A program made the translations under genes and the position numbers. Below the pieces are notes generated by a model. The model made no database searches and had not been told where the DNA came from. It saw only the letters and a program-made list of their open reading frames with translations. A stretch of DNA of 64,000 bases from Nipponacmea schrenckii (Eukaryota; Mollusca; Gastropoda; Lottiidae), in the NCBI GenBank assembly GCA_030562195.1, contig JAUJPP010000007.1, positions 21,449,769 through 21,513,768 of the forward strand, given 5' to 3'. This document shows positions 33,816 through 45,392 of this stretch, piece after piece (positions within the stretch are counted from its first letter, which is position 1; each line of letters begins with the position of its first letter).

Positions 33816-35945
33816 GAAGGGGGAATGCCACTGTGGATGGAACTGGAAAAGGGAGGAAATCACTGCAAGCCATATAACCATCATGGGATATTAAAGATGA
33901 AATAAGATAACAAAGCAAATAATTGCTTCTGAAAAAAACAAACATTGTGACTACTCTGCAACAAATATTTCAGACAGATAGTCCCAGGTTCACTTTTTCC
34001 ACAATGCGCAGACATATATGCATCCGTATGCGTATGCACGATCGTAGTACCTGACATACCAAATCAAATCAGTATGTATAGGCCTACGAAATTAACCATG
34101 CGTAAATGAGGAAAAAATTTAATTTTTTAAAGTTTTTAATTCAAAACTACAGGAATTTTTCAATACGAAAATATTTATCACCTAGGTGAAAATGTAATTT
34201 TTTTTAATTCAAAATAGGTGAAAAGTAGGTTTTTGTTTTTAGTTTAGCTGTGATGGCTACGCTGATGGTTTCACTTACCTATAATGTACACGGAGATCTG
34301 CATCAAGACGGCATAATTTGTCTCAGGACATCAGGAATCTGACAAATTTCTGATCGCCCTAAATGAGCTTTGGTACCAATCTTGTGTAGGCAAACGATTG
34401 AAATCTAGTGAATTTTAGCTTTGATACTTCATGAATCATTATGGAATAATAAGTGTAGATAACAAAGTTATTACTATATAAGGTTGTAACATCAATTAGG
34501 ATTTCAGCAGCTCAATTGAAATGGATTAGTTGTCAATAAGGGCATAGGCCTATTCCAAAAATCAGAACCTAAATGACAAACTAAAAACAATCTGTACGTA
34601 ACAGGTACTACAATTCTCGCGCATTGGGCGAATTATTATTTCTTCTAATTTCAGATCAGAACAGAAGAAAAATATACAGCAGATCCAGACCTTTTATCCC
34701 AATTTCTCACTCAATTTTCCACTCTAAGCCTGTAGCCTACATTTGAGAAAATCAATCCCAAAATAGAATTGCCATTGGTTGTTTTTAATATAGTTTATAA
34801 TGTAGTAATTGTCCGAATAAATGAATGATACTATAAATGCCAATTTACACTTTAACATTGATAGATTTATGTTGTGAGTAGAGGATGATGGTGTCAATAA
34901 ATTGAAAAAATTCAATGAGGTCAAAGTGTACAGTGAATATTGGTTCATTCTGTAAAAAAGGCGAAAAAGCAAAAAATTTCTGTCTTCTAATTGTCGAATT
35001 GACTGAAAAAATATATTTTACACTTTGCAAAGATCGATGACAGTAATATTTTATAAGAAGTTGGATGGTAGGTAACGGTTATGATAAGCTTATAGCATAC
35101 GTTGTTCATAATCATGGTGGTTAAGTTTTGTTCTGGCAAATTTTTGGACCCCCCTGGTCAACTGTTTTGCTGGCTACGGACCTGTGCGTTAAGATCAAGT
35201 GAGGAGGGGCATATGGAACGCCTCGTTTTCCTACCCTTCCTACATTCACAATGTGTAGTTATCTAACACATAGATGTTTTCATAGTTTTGCTTTGTATGT
35301 TTTTAAAACTTTTAAACCTATACATCTAAATGGAAACATATCATTTATTAGTAACCTAATGGTGCCAGCATGGATCAATACCTATTTATATTCAATACAC
35401 ATTATGAATATAAAACAATATAGGGATTAAATGGTATTATTCTGTAATCTTTTTATCCTCATACCATTACAAGTTCTACCCATCAGATTGGTATCTGGGA
35501 TAAATAACATCAATAAAGAGTTAGGGCCACATCGCCCTCATGAGTACTATAACCCTTTGTACGTGAGAACAAAAAAAAAAATTATAATAGGAATGTTATT
35601 ACAATTATATACACCACGTGAGGCAACAGAAAGTACCTTTTTTTTTTTGATTGGCCTAATTTTGGGCTGGTTAGTAAAGCCAGCAGCATTTGTCCTTGCA
35701 TCTCTATTCATTAAAAAAAACATCAGAAAATCCTAACGAATAACTCATGTATAAAAAGGACAATAACACCAGAACAGGAATGCTTCTTTAACAATATTCA
35801 AAATATCATGATGTAAGCTTCCGTCATTTACCACAATTTTAAATCAAGCATACTATTGCTGTTTAACCCTTCAGATTTATGCATGATTTTAGATTGGGAT
35901 ATTATACTAATTCTTATCTATCAGAATATATTAGACAAGTTTAAG
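33816..35945. other. non-coding region
   Basis: AT-rich with no supported gene. A short degenerate repeat fragment with 'gctacggacctg' lies near 35,170; similar sequence recurs near 38,190. Confidence 0.4.
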
Positions 35946-35947
35946 GG

Positions 35948-35955
35948 TATAAATA
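35948..35955 (+). promoter_or_regulatory. TATA box of the secreted cysteine-rich gene
   Basis: TATAAATA lies 58 bp upstream of the signal-peptide ATG at 36,013. The spacing would put transcription start near 35,980-35,987, leaving a 5' UTR of about 30 nt. A clean TATA box suggests an inducible or strongly expressed gene. Confidence 0.55.
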
Positions 35956-36012
35956 CTTCCCAGTAAATCATTTAATGCGACACTCAATTGGACAGGACGT
36001 CCTATCATAAAC

Positions 36013-38776
36013 ATGGTGCCTATAATTTTTCTCGTTTTTATTGTGCTTGGACATGGTAAGTCAAATTCTTTCTGAACATTCTTGTTTTATACTAGGTTTA
36101 ATTGGGGAAAACTACAGAAAAAAAAATATTAATTTGAACGCCGAATTCTTAAGCCTGATATCCCTTAATTGCTTACTTTGACAGTCAAAAGTATAAATTA
36201 ATAATTTTGTCCCATGAGGGATGATGCACAAAATAATAATACAGAAAATGACAGAGCCTTACAAACTCTTTCACTTCTAGTGTGTTCATAAAAAGGGCAA
36301 AGAAATCTAAATGGTGTGCTACTGCTTTTGTATTCAGGGTGTACTGCAGCTTTCTTATTACTTTTGAAGCCATCTTTTCCAAATCTTTAAAAGCTCAATT
36401 GAGACATGTGGATCGAAATATATAGAAACGTCCTATTTTAGTTTTATACACTTCCAGCTCTGATATCTATGTTGTTGCAAATGATTGATTGTTTATGGCC
36501 TTTCCAAATATAAAACGTTACTTTGAATATACAGGTGAAAGTAAAATGCTAGAAGAACAACAGGATGACTGTATCTGGCAAGTGTATGATTGTTATAAAG
36601 AATTAATACCGATTTACCATGCTATACAAAGTTTTAATCTAGAACCATTGTCAAAGGGAAGAAACCTGATTAATATTTGCAGGTATAGTATTTTATAATA
36701 AAGGTTGTCTGTTTAACCATCCAATGTTTAAAATTAATGGGTACAATATTGATAGTTTTAAATTTTTATTCGCATACAACAAATATGTGTTTATATGCCA
36801 ATATTATGAAAAATGAGTCTTCTTTTTCCTTTTCCTATTAATTTACATCAAAAAAATACTATTGAACAAGAAAATTGATAAACTGTAGAAAACTCCTAAA
36901 AACTGGGGGGGGGGGGGCAATATTCTGGATGGTGCACGCCCCTCCCCAAAAATAAATGTGGAAAATTAGTATTGATATGATCTGAGGTCATTCTGGAGTA
37001 TTCTATTCTAGTCAGGAGTAAATATTTTAGGAAATGACATAAAAAAAAAACTAACTCTTTTAGGATTTTCCTCGATTTCAAAATTTTTAAGTCTTTTTTT
37101 TGCAATGAAAATTGGGTGGTGTTTGTTGCTCATTTTCTTTACCGTTGTAGGATTTCGTTAGTTGGATATATTGTATGAATTTTATACACTGGGTATTTAA
37201 TCCGTTTTAGCTGAAAGGTACAGAAGAGTAGATTGTAAAACTCCAAATACTTTTTTTCCAGAAAATTACCTTTGGCCATGCAGTGCCAGAATGCGTACAA
37301 GTGTGATGCTAGTGAAGGTACTAAAAAATACCTTCAGTCTTCAACGGAGATATACAATTTCGTGTGTAATGAACGTGTCGGTAAGATTGCTTTTCAAATA
37401 CTTTTCAGACGATGTCTGCAATCATATGCTCCATCAAACCCTTAACAGTGGATCTGGGGCATTAAGACATATGATCAAAAACATTTATTTAATTGGGTTA
37501 AGCATTATTGGTAAATGTATTGGTCATAATTTAGATGTCGTTGAGAATTATTTTCAGCTGTTTCATTCCTATAAACAGTCGCCGGAGATGAAAAATTATA
37601 TACAAAGATATGAATTTGTTGCAGATTTTGTCGCTTTTCTTTATGAAAATATGTCTGCATTCCAGAATACATACACAAACACTTTACGGTGGAAAGATTA
37701 ATCATTGATTGATTCAGTTTATTTAGGTCAAATTGTTTTTGTCACACCTCTAAAGCAAGGTTTTATGCAGGCCAATAACTATAAGGGCCCAGGGGGAATC
37801 GTTGACCCCCCCCCCCCCTGGAAATCCCCTGCAAAATTCAAATTCAAAAAAATTAATCAATTAAAGCTGAAAGCAGTCACAATCTGCTATGTATTTATGT
37901 AATTATATATTAGAGCTGAAAGAGATTTTGTCTTCAATTGAGAATTTTTAAGATCTTTAAATGACATTTAGCAATTGTGGGTACAATATAAAACACAGCT
38001 TTATGGAACAACAATCACTGGTTAAAGTTTATGCAACGTAGTTGAAGTCACAATCCCTGAATTAAATCAGAATTGAATGTTTCATCGTTATAACTGCATC
38101 TTTACTGCCCCCCCCCCCTTCCTAAAAGTAATGTCACCTCACCCCTTACAAAAGCGGGCGCACCCTTGGCACATAGAGTTGGTTACGGGCCTGGTTTTAT
38201 GGGGGTTTTTTTACCTTTCAGCAATAAAGATGGAGAGAAAATGTTGGAAGAACTTAAAATACAAACAAAGTTTAAAAGAATGTACGTCAGAGTTCAAATT
38301 GAAATCTCAAAATGAGGTCTGCAGGTAAGAATCAAAATCTTTAAATAAGATATCAAGTTTTAGATAAAGGGGGAGTTGTAGCTTCAAAACTGAGTGGCCC
38401 ATATCACTTCGTGTCAATTATTGATGCAGGTAAAAGGAAAGTGTTTTTTTTTTCTAGAGATAAAAAGAATTAATCTCATATAAAATGATTGACATTTGCA
38501 AAATTATAGAAAACCAATAAATCACATTTGCCGGCTCTCTCTAACGATTTTTGTTTTATAGAATATATATTGTGATGCTTACAACGACGAAGTCCAACAC
38601 TGCTTGGAGCGCATTATACAAGATGTTTTAATTTTTATTTCAGTGACATCAGTATTCTGAAGAATTGTTTATCAGATAAAATAATAGCTATAGACGATTG
38701 TTCTGTTCTGGCTGAAATATTTATCGATTACCTAGTCGATAAAGTTGCTGTACATTTCATAGGAAATGCCTGTTAG
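36013..38776 (+). CDS. secreted cysteine-rich protein, 27-kDa hemolymph protein-like, 5 exons, one apparent frameshift
   Basis: Exons 36,013-36,055 (signal peptide 'MVPIIFLVFIVLGHG'), 36,535-36,682, 37,262-37,510, 38,222-38,324 and 38,644-38,776 join at GT-AG sites in compatible phases. They total 676 nt, one more than a multiple of three. The surplus lies in the third exon at the AAA run near 37,396. One base fewer there would give about 224 residues. Cysteine blocks: 'DDCIWQVYDCYKE', 'NICRKLPLAMQC', 'EIYNFVCNERVGKIAF', 'DDVCNHM', 'KCWKNL', 'KECTSEF', 'EVCR', 'KNCLSDK', 'DDCSV', 'GNAC'. The spacing and the F-x-C then G-x-I-A block recall the insect 27-kDa hemolymph glycoprotein family (DUF1397); this is inference. 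AATAAA is at 39,009 and 39,016. Alternatives: a 28-nt mini-intron at 37,381-37,408 also restores frame, or it is a young pseudogene. Confidence 0.68.
37511..37701 (+). other. possible read-through 3' end of exon 3 (alternative isoform)
   Basis: If the donor at 37,511 is not used, the frame stays open for another 63 codons to TAA at 37,701 ('KCIGHNLDVVENYFQLFHSY', ending in 'LRWKD'). The composition is protein-like. It could be an alternative last exon made by intronic polyadenylation, or simply an open intron start. Confidence 0.3.
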
Positions 38777-40996
38777 GTGACATGGCATTGAGGGCAGTAT
38801 CAGTACATATTGTATCTGTGGCATTAGTATCAAGACGACTAGCTTGTATAGTTCATATTTATTAAATGACAATGAAATCATCCATTTAACTTTGTAGATC
38901 GATAGTCCTACACTTAGGATCCATTTATATAGCACAATTATAATGAAAAAAAAAGCGCCCATACATCCGATAAAAGAGTAATAATGCCATTATTATTGTT
39001 TAACATATAATAAATAATAAATTATCTGATGTGTTTTATTCCATATTTAATTCTACCTTTCAATGTAAGTCCTGGTTAAATTTGTCTTTGTTGTTCTAAA
39101 ACTCGGTCCGTAGACAATGTCCAGATGGATAGAATATACTGAGGTGGGCTACTGTTTTGGGGAAATGAATTTAGGGCGTATTGGCCCTTGTGTCACTTTC
39201 GATTATTAAGAAATGAAAATGAAATAAATGGAGTATTACGTCCTACTCTTCTGACGATAACTTATCTAACTCTAGAGAAGTAGGCCTAGATCATATCTAC
39301 ATCATATTACGTGTCACATTAGAAGGAACTAGACATGGAAGATAGATAGCATCTATTAGTCGTGTACCGACAACTTTGGAATTCATTGCTCATATCCCGA
39401 CAAAGTGGCAGCAATGAGTATAGATACTATTTGGTTGTAGTCTGTTTTTGTAACCTTATCATCGAATGAAAAGAGTTCTTCCCCTTATTCAACCTTGACC
39501 TATCATACAGTAGATAACCGATTGTACCTCCTTTATAAAAGATTGTTGTTTTTACCATGTCGGTATTATCCGGAAAAAGGGCTGACAGGAATAGCTCTTA
39601 CGATTTTAATCCCGTGGTGAGTAGCCTGTTTTGATTTAAATCAATATCGAAGACTTGTTGTTGCCTGTTTTAAAGCTTTCCATTGACAGTTGGTCTGATG
39701 TAATATTCTTGAGTTATAAGGTATAATACTAATAGGTCTTTGAGTCTACACTTGTCCCACGTCCAATGTGTTTAATAATATTGACTATTAATAAAATAAG
39801 TATGCATCCCATACTGTATGAATTTGCAAAAAGCGACCATAAAACTATATCAGAAATTTTGAAAAAAGCAAGGGATGAATCTGTTCTGTTTGAGTTAAAG
39901 CGTGTCAAGGTAATCAACGTTCCAATAGGATAAAACAACATCCCATCCATGCTCAAGCAAGCACACTATGGCCATCATTTTCCTGTGTATTGTATACAAA
40001 CAAATATTCCCAGTTATTTATATTATTTGGAAATTGTGTCAGTTTTGAAGTATTCATTCTAGACCATATGAATTGTTTTTTCTCAAGATTTGTCACCTCC
40101 ATGCACAAGCTTGCTATGGCAATCATTTTCCGGCGAACAGTATATTAAGCAAATATTTCCAGTGATTAATATTTGCTGAAAACTGTGTAATTCTTAATCA
40201 TATGAATAGCTGTTTTCTTGGTCTTCTGTGAATTTAAATATCGTACATCGTCTGAAGATGTTGAGGTCAGTTCAAGAGTAGTGGTCAAGGACGTGGGAAA
40301 ATTACAATGATTAAAACAGATTTCCATGTCTCGCAATTTGAAAATCACTTAATGGATGTATTCAGTGTTTTATAATAAATTACTTGATTTTGTGGATTTA
40401 TCAGATCATAGAGGGATATACTGTTAATGGCCAAGTTTGAATGAAATTCAAATTCAATGCTCCTTCTCCTTCCTTTGAAATTCTGAAAGAAAAGTTTATA
40501 TTATTAATATATATAATTATATATTACAAAATATTAATACTTTACATCACTATTATAACAAACAGTTACATAGCATCTTACCCAATACATTTTCAGTATA
40601 TTAAGGGCTGTAACTCTGTCAATATGTGTCAAATCCATTCTAGTTAGAACTTTCTCTCATTGATAAAAAACCTACGGTACACACAATAATGTCACTTGTT
40701 CATCTATTTGACCTCCACAAATAATGTTTTTCTATTTTAGCCATGGGGTAAGGATATATTTTATTTAACATTTCAAACTTTAATTCCTGTATACAACAGG
40801 TAAAATAAGATTGTAGGCCACTGGGTCAGGTATACGTAAGAACTGTTATTTTTGAGGAAGTCTTCCCAAGAAAATAATTAATGCTTCTGTTAAAATAATG
40901 ATGGATGTTACAGCTACCTCGAGCTATATTAAACTCAACTCTGTTCCTCAGCTGCAGACCAAAATTCAAGACAAAGTATGAGCCTTGACTGTTTTT
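38321..40996. repeat. segmental duplication copy 1
   Basis: This block matches 59,593-63,938 at near identity over its whole length, apart from indels. It starts at the end of the fourth exon of the secreted gene and covers its last intron, last exon and 3' flank. Copy 1 has about 44 bp at 39,530-39,575 that copy 2 lacks. It carries the empty site (tata, 39,993-39,996) of the THAP element present in copy 2. Confidence 0.93.
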
Positions 40997-41370
40997 GCAA
41001 TTACTGGAAACATTAAACTGGAAATAATAAAAAAGCAAATTCAAAATTCTGCTTACCTTTATTACAGTGCTTCTCAATAGGGGTCCATATAGCCCCGCAG
41101 GGGGTACTTTGGATAGGAAGGGGGAATTTAGAAGGAAGGGGGAATTTGGGAATGACTGAAAAATGGGAAATATATTTCAAACTATAAGCATTGATAGAGA
41201 TTGATTGATCAATGATCACCAAGGAGCTTTGTTTGAAATCTTGTATTTGTGCTTGCTGATTGTTATTCCAGGTGCAGATCAAGCTTATTTATTCGAGATA
41301 AGGGGGCGTCCCCATTTAAGAAGTTGGTTGCCCAGATCCTCCTCCAGTGGCTTCGAGTCTGCAGAGCATT
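38777..41370. other. 3' flank of secreted gene; no supported gene
   Basis: Contains the AATAAA pair at 39,009 and 39,016. A plus-strand open stretch near 39,750-39,931 ('SEILKKARDESVLFELKRVK' region) looks faintly protein-like, but copy 2 has a 1-bp insertion in it, which argues against function. The dispersed tail motif 'tcctactcttctg' is at about 39,241. Confidence 0.45.
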
Positions 41371-43432
41371 TTCTCTGCTGTCACTAAACCCCCAGAGCTA
41401 CCAACCATCTGTGACCTGTGGCAGGCAATTTGGCTGAAGTCACAGAGGCGAGAAGATTATTGTCTGTGTAAACTGTAAAAGTGTTGCTGTACAGATATTG
41501 ATGGACCTTTTCAGATACTGCCCACTTTAACGCCAAAAATTCTAACTTGTGTGCTGGATATTTTTTCTCTGATCTTGTTCAGGCTCTATTGCATATGCCA
41601 TAACACATTCCTTCCCATCCTGCTCCTGGCAAAAAAAAGCTCCAAGTCAGCGACTCCTGGTATCAGTATGAAGAATAAAGAATAAACAGCTAGGTCGCTT
41701 AATCATGCACTCCTTCAGTTGAGTAAAGGTCCTCGAACTAATAGCTCATTCAGTGGTTGTGTTATTGCGGAAAACCTTTAATGAAGCGACGATAGTATCA
41801 AACAAATTCCAGGAATCTGGGTAACTCTTCTTGGTTAGTTAGGTATAGGCCATATCTTCACTTTCTTTGTCTTCTCGAAAGACATTTCTCAGGTGACAGT
41901 TGTAGACCAGGACGGTGCAACCTATCCAATACCTGATTCATTCTGTGGAGATGTTCTTTGTATGTTCGGCTGAAGATAATCAAATCGTCTATAAGGATGG
42001 AACAAATTTTAAGGTTCAAATAACCAAAGCAGTCCTCCATAAGCTTTATCCTCTCCTGCAACGCATATCTGATGATATCTGGACTTCATATCAAGTACTG
42101 TTAAGAATTCCTACAAGGTTGTCAAGCATTTATTCTATTCGATGTAAGGCATAGGCATGGTACGTTGGTTTAATACCCTGTTATCCACACACATCCTGAT
42201 GGAGTTAACTTTATTACGAACCAATACTATTGGTGAAGTATAAGGACTGTTGCTATTCGGGATGATTCCTCCATTCAACAGATTCTGTAGATGCTTCTTT
42301 ACTTCTTTAGTATAGGGCTGTGTATTGCGGCCAGAAATCGTATTGCGATATATTGCGATACATCTCTCTGTATTGCAATACGCATTGCGATATATTGCGA
42401 AATGTCTTTCAGTTGATTGTATTTAGCAAATTCGGATCTGTTATGCATGTTATATTACTATCCCATTAAAACTTAATAAGAGTAACAAAGATATAGTGTG
42501 AGTAATGATTATCTTTCATTTGTAAACATTAAAACAATATCAAATAATTATTATTCCACTTTCTTTGCTGATCATAAATAAATGAAATGAAACAAATGGA
42601 CATCCTACTCTTCTGCACATAATAATGGGATAATGAAGACTTCAAGACAGCTTGATCATAAATAAAATAAATATTTGGCACATAACAAATGATAAGCACA
42701 AAGAAAAAACCAGCCAACCACTAAACTCATATTGACTTTTGGAGTTATCAAATGATCTTCTTCAAAAAAATTAAATTGTCAACATTAGATTGCTAAAGAC
42801 AAGATCTTTGAGCAGAAAGGAGGCACGCTGAAGACACATTCTGAGGGAACGGATGTTGCAGGTACACTTTCTAAAATGTTTAGAAAAGTTTTCGATTGTT
42901 GTGAAAATAACGACAACCACAATCACGGTCCGCCAAGTGAAAAGTGAAAGTAGGGTAACAGTTATTATATTAGAATGTTCTATTTTTAATTATATGTCGA
43001 TAATCGATACGCTCAGATCAATATAGATATATTGCTTCCAGGTGTCTCGTATCGCAATATATCGATATATCGATTATTTCCGACAGCCCTACTTTAGTAC
43101 TAAGGCAGATGGTGGAATTCTTCTATTTGGAATGAAGTATATTTGGATAAAGTAATGTGGTGACTAACCATGCTAAGACAACCAATATTCCTTTTGACTT
43201 CTAAAATACAGATGACCAGCTTTGTAAAAACATCTTCAAATCCTTCAACTGTTCTTGGCAGATAAAGAAAATTCAATGGAGTCCAGGAAACTGGTGTTAT
43301 CTGTCTATGGTGTAACATCTTTCCCTCTGTGATCTGCTTGATGGAAGCTGTCCTGATAACATCCACCAGTTGCAACTTACATAACAACATGCATGGGTAA
43401 ATCCTAATAGGTGTCAAGAATAAGTTGGTCAA
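41370..43432 (-). pseudogene. Ty3/Gypsy pol remnant, interrupted by a hAT-like MITE
   Basis: Minus-strand order: the segment before RT ('FEDVFTK', 'VSHHITLSKYTSFQIEEF', 43,250-43,100), then a MITE (43,091-42,313), then 'SPYTSPIVLVRNKVNS' (about 42,260-42,180), a deletion, and the RT catalytic region 'SILIDDLIIFSRTYKEHLHR' at 42,061-41,858 (IDD for the usual YLDD). RNase H pieces follow near 41,680-41,480 ('LGAFFCQEQDGKECVMAYA') and 'SAKLPATGHRWLVAL' near 41,430. Frameshifts and stops are frequent. It is an old, dead copy. Confidence 0.78.
42313..43091. mobile_element. hAT-like MITE, 779 bp
   Basis: The ends are 'tagggctgtg' and 'cagcccta' (inverted TAGGGCTGT), flanked by the exact 8-bp duplication CTTTAGTA at 42,305-42,312 and 43,092-43,099. 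Eight-bp duplications and (C/T)AGGG-type ends fit hAT elements. The subterminal regions are rich in 'cgatatattgcgat' repeats on both sides. It encodes no transposase. Removing it rejoins the Gypsy pol frame context. Confidence 0.88.
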
Positions 43433-43694
43433 CCGTACTGCTTTATTTTGAAGAAAAGAGCTTACTTCTTTCCCTAGTATATTCTCTTTACAATAGATAC
43501 AATATTAAAGTCATATGTTAAATCCTCAGTAGAAAAAGGTTCCTGTACTCCTTTTTATAAACCACCTTGCCATGTACTTGCCAACCTTGCTTCATTTACT
43601 ACTGCCAGTATAAACCAGATGATGAACAGCGATTAACATTTGGTGCTAGATATTACTATAATGCCTTTGTGTTCAGGAGTTGGTTCTTTCATTT

Positions 43695-43995
43695 ATATGT
43701 AATGTGGTCATATATTGATGTCGTCCCTGTTCACTGTCAGTCTGTCTATCAATAATTGACTTGTGAAAGCGATAGAGATTACATTTTTGGTCAGATTTTC
43801 ATCAAGTTTTGTGTCTAGCATTATTGACATTTTTCATTGAATGTTTTTTGAGTTATTGCCCTTGACTTAGTCAAAACAGGTCATATTAGCATAAATTTGG
43901 CCATTTTTGATGAATTATTTTTTAGTTATTGCCCTTGACTCAATAAAAACAATTTGTTTGTGAACGCTGTAGAGTCTACATTTTTCAAATGATTT
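43695..43995. repeat. degenerate pearl/Helentron-like copy
   Basis: Shares 'catatattgatgtcgtcc' with the 5' end, and 'gagttattgcccttgactta' core repeats (two copies), with the better-preserved elements at 48,737 and 53,711. Confidence 0.6.
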
Positions 43996-44085
43996 TAATG
44001 AATTGAAGGGGAAAAATTTTCAGTTTATAGATGTACAACTTATAAAACCTATGTACACTGTATAATTCAGCATGGCAGTTTAAAC

Positions 44086-45383
44086 GGGTGTGTACAAAAC
44101 GAAGATCCAAAGACCTAAGACCTAAAAAAGGAAGACCCCACCAGGTACAAAACGAAGACCTAAAAAAGGAAGACCCCACCAAGTAAAAAACGAAGACCCT
44201 GTGAAAAAATCCAACAAGGCATAGGAATATTCCATTGAAATTTTACTCGAAGGTTAAGCATGTCAATACGCCAATTTCCCCAGAAAATGAGCAAAATCCA
44301 TCACCCCCTCCCTTCCCTACAGGGTGAAACATAAATACGTACGTAAAAAAGAAGGTATTAAAGGAAGACCCCACCAGGTAAAAAACAAAGACCCTGTGAA
44401 AAAATCCAACAAGGCATAGGAATATTCCATTGAAATTTTACTCGAAGGTTAAGCATGTCAATACGCCAATTTCCCCAGAAAATGAGCAAAATCCATCACC
44501 CCCTCCCTTCCCTACAGGGTGAAACATAAATACGGACGTAAAAAAGAAGGTATAAAAGGAAGACCCCACCAAGTAAAAAACGAAGACCCTGTGAAAAAAT
44601 CCAACAAGGCATAGGAATATTCCATTGAAATTTTACTCGAAGGTTAAGCATGTCAATACGCCAATTTCCCCAGAAAATGAGCAACATCCATCACCCCCTC
44701 CCTTCCCTACAGGGTGAAACATAAATACGGACGTAAAAAAGAAGGTATAAAAGGAAGACCCCACCAGGTAAAAAACGAAGACCCTGTGAAAAAAATCCAA
44801 CAAGGCATAGGAATATTCCATTGAAAATGAGCAAAATCCATCACCCCCTCCCTTCCCTACAGGGTGAAACATAAATACGGACGTAAAAAAGAAGGTATAT
44901 TTCCCCAGAAAATGAGCAAAATCCATCACCCCCTCCCTTCCCTACAGGCGGAAATTTGCGTATTGACATGCTTAACCTTCGAGTAAAATTTCAATGGAAT
45001 ATTCCTATGCCTTGTCGGATTTTTTCACAGGGTCTTCGTTTTTTACCTGGTGGGGTCTTCCTTTTATACCTTCTTTTTTACGTCCGTATTTATGTTTCAC
45101 CCAGTAGGGAAGGGAGGGGGTGATGGATTTTGCTCATTTTCTGGGGAAATTGGCGTATTGACATGCTTAACCTTCGAGTAAAATTTCAATGGAATATTCC
45201 TATCCCTTGTCGGGTTTTTTCACAGGGTCTTCGTTTTTTACCTGGTGGGGTCTTCCTTTTTTAGGTCTTCGTTTTTTACCTGGTGGGGTCTTCCTTTTTT
45301 AGGTCTTCGTTTTGTACCTGGTGGGGTCTTCCTTTTTTAGGTCTTAGGTCTTAGGTCTATGGGTCTTCGTTTTGTACACACCC
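44086..45383. mobile_element. fold-back element with 9-bp target duplication (Mutator-like?)
   Basis: Ends are 'gggtgtgtacaaaacgaaga' and its reverse complement, flanked by AGTTTAAAC at 44,077-44,085 and 45,384-45,392. The left part is a tandem array with an exact 195-bp period (units at 44,168, 44,363, 44,558, 44,753), and the right part repeats the unit in inverted orientation from about 44,950. The 9-bp duplication fits Mutator-like elements; the long fold-back arms fit 'Foldback' MULE derivatives. It has no transposase. Confidence 0.87.
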
Positions 45384-45392
45384 AGTTTAAAC

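Noticed and set aside
35431..35736. 101-residue ORF with hydrophobic stretches upstream of the secreted gene
   Set aside because: The composition follows poly-T/poly-A runs. There is no promoter, no splice partner and no recognisable domain.
39729..39956. 75-residue minus-strand ORF in duplication copy 1, and the plus-strand frame beneath it
   Set aside because: Copy 2 carries a frame-changing insertion in the same place, so neither frame appears conserved.
44496..44929. Two minus-strand ORFs with a repeated 'FMFHPVGKGGGDG' peptide
   Set aside because: They fall inside the 195-bp tandem units of the fold-back element and simply repeat with them.
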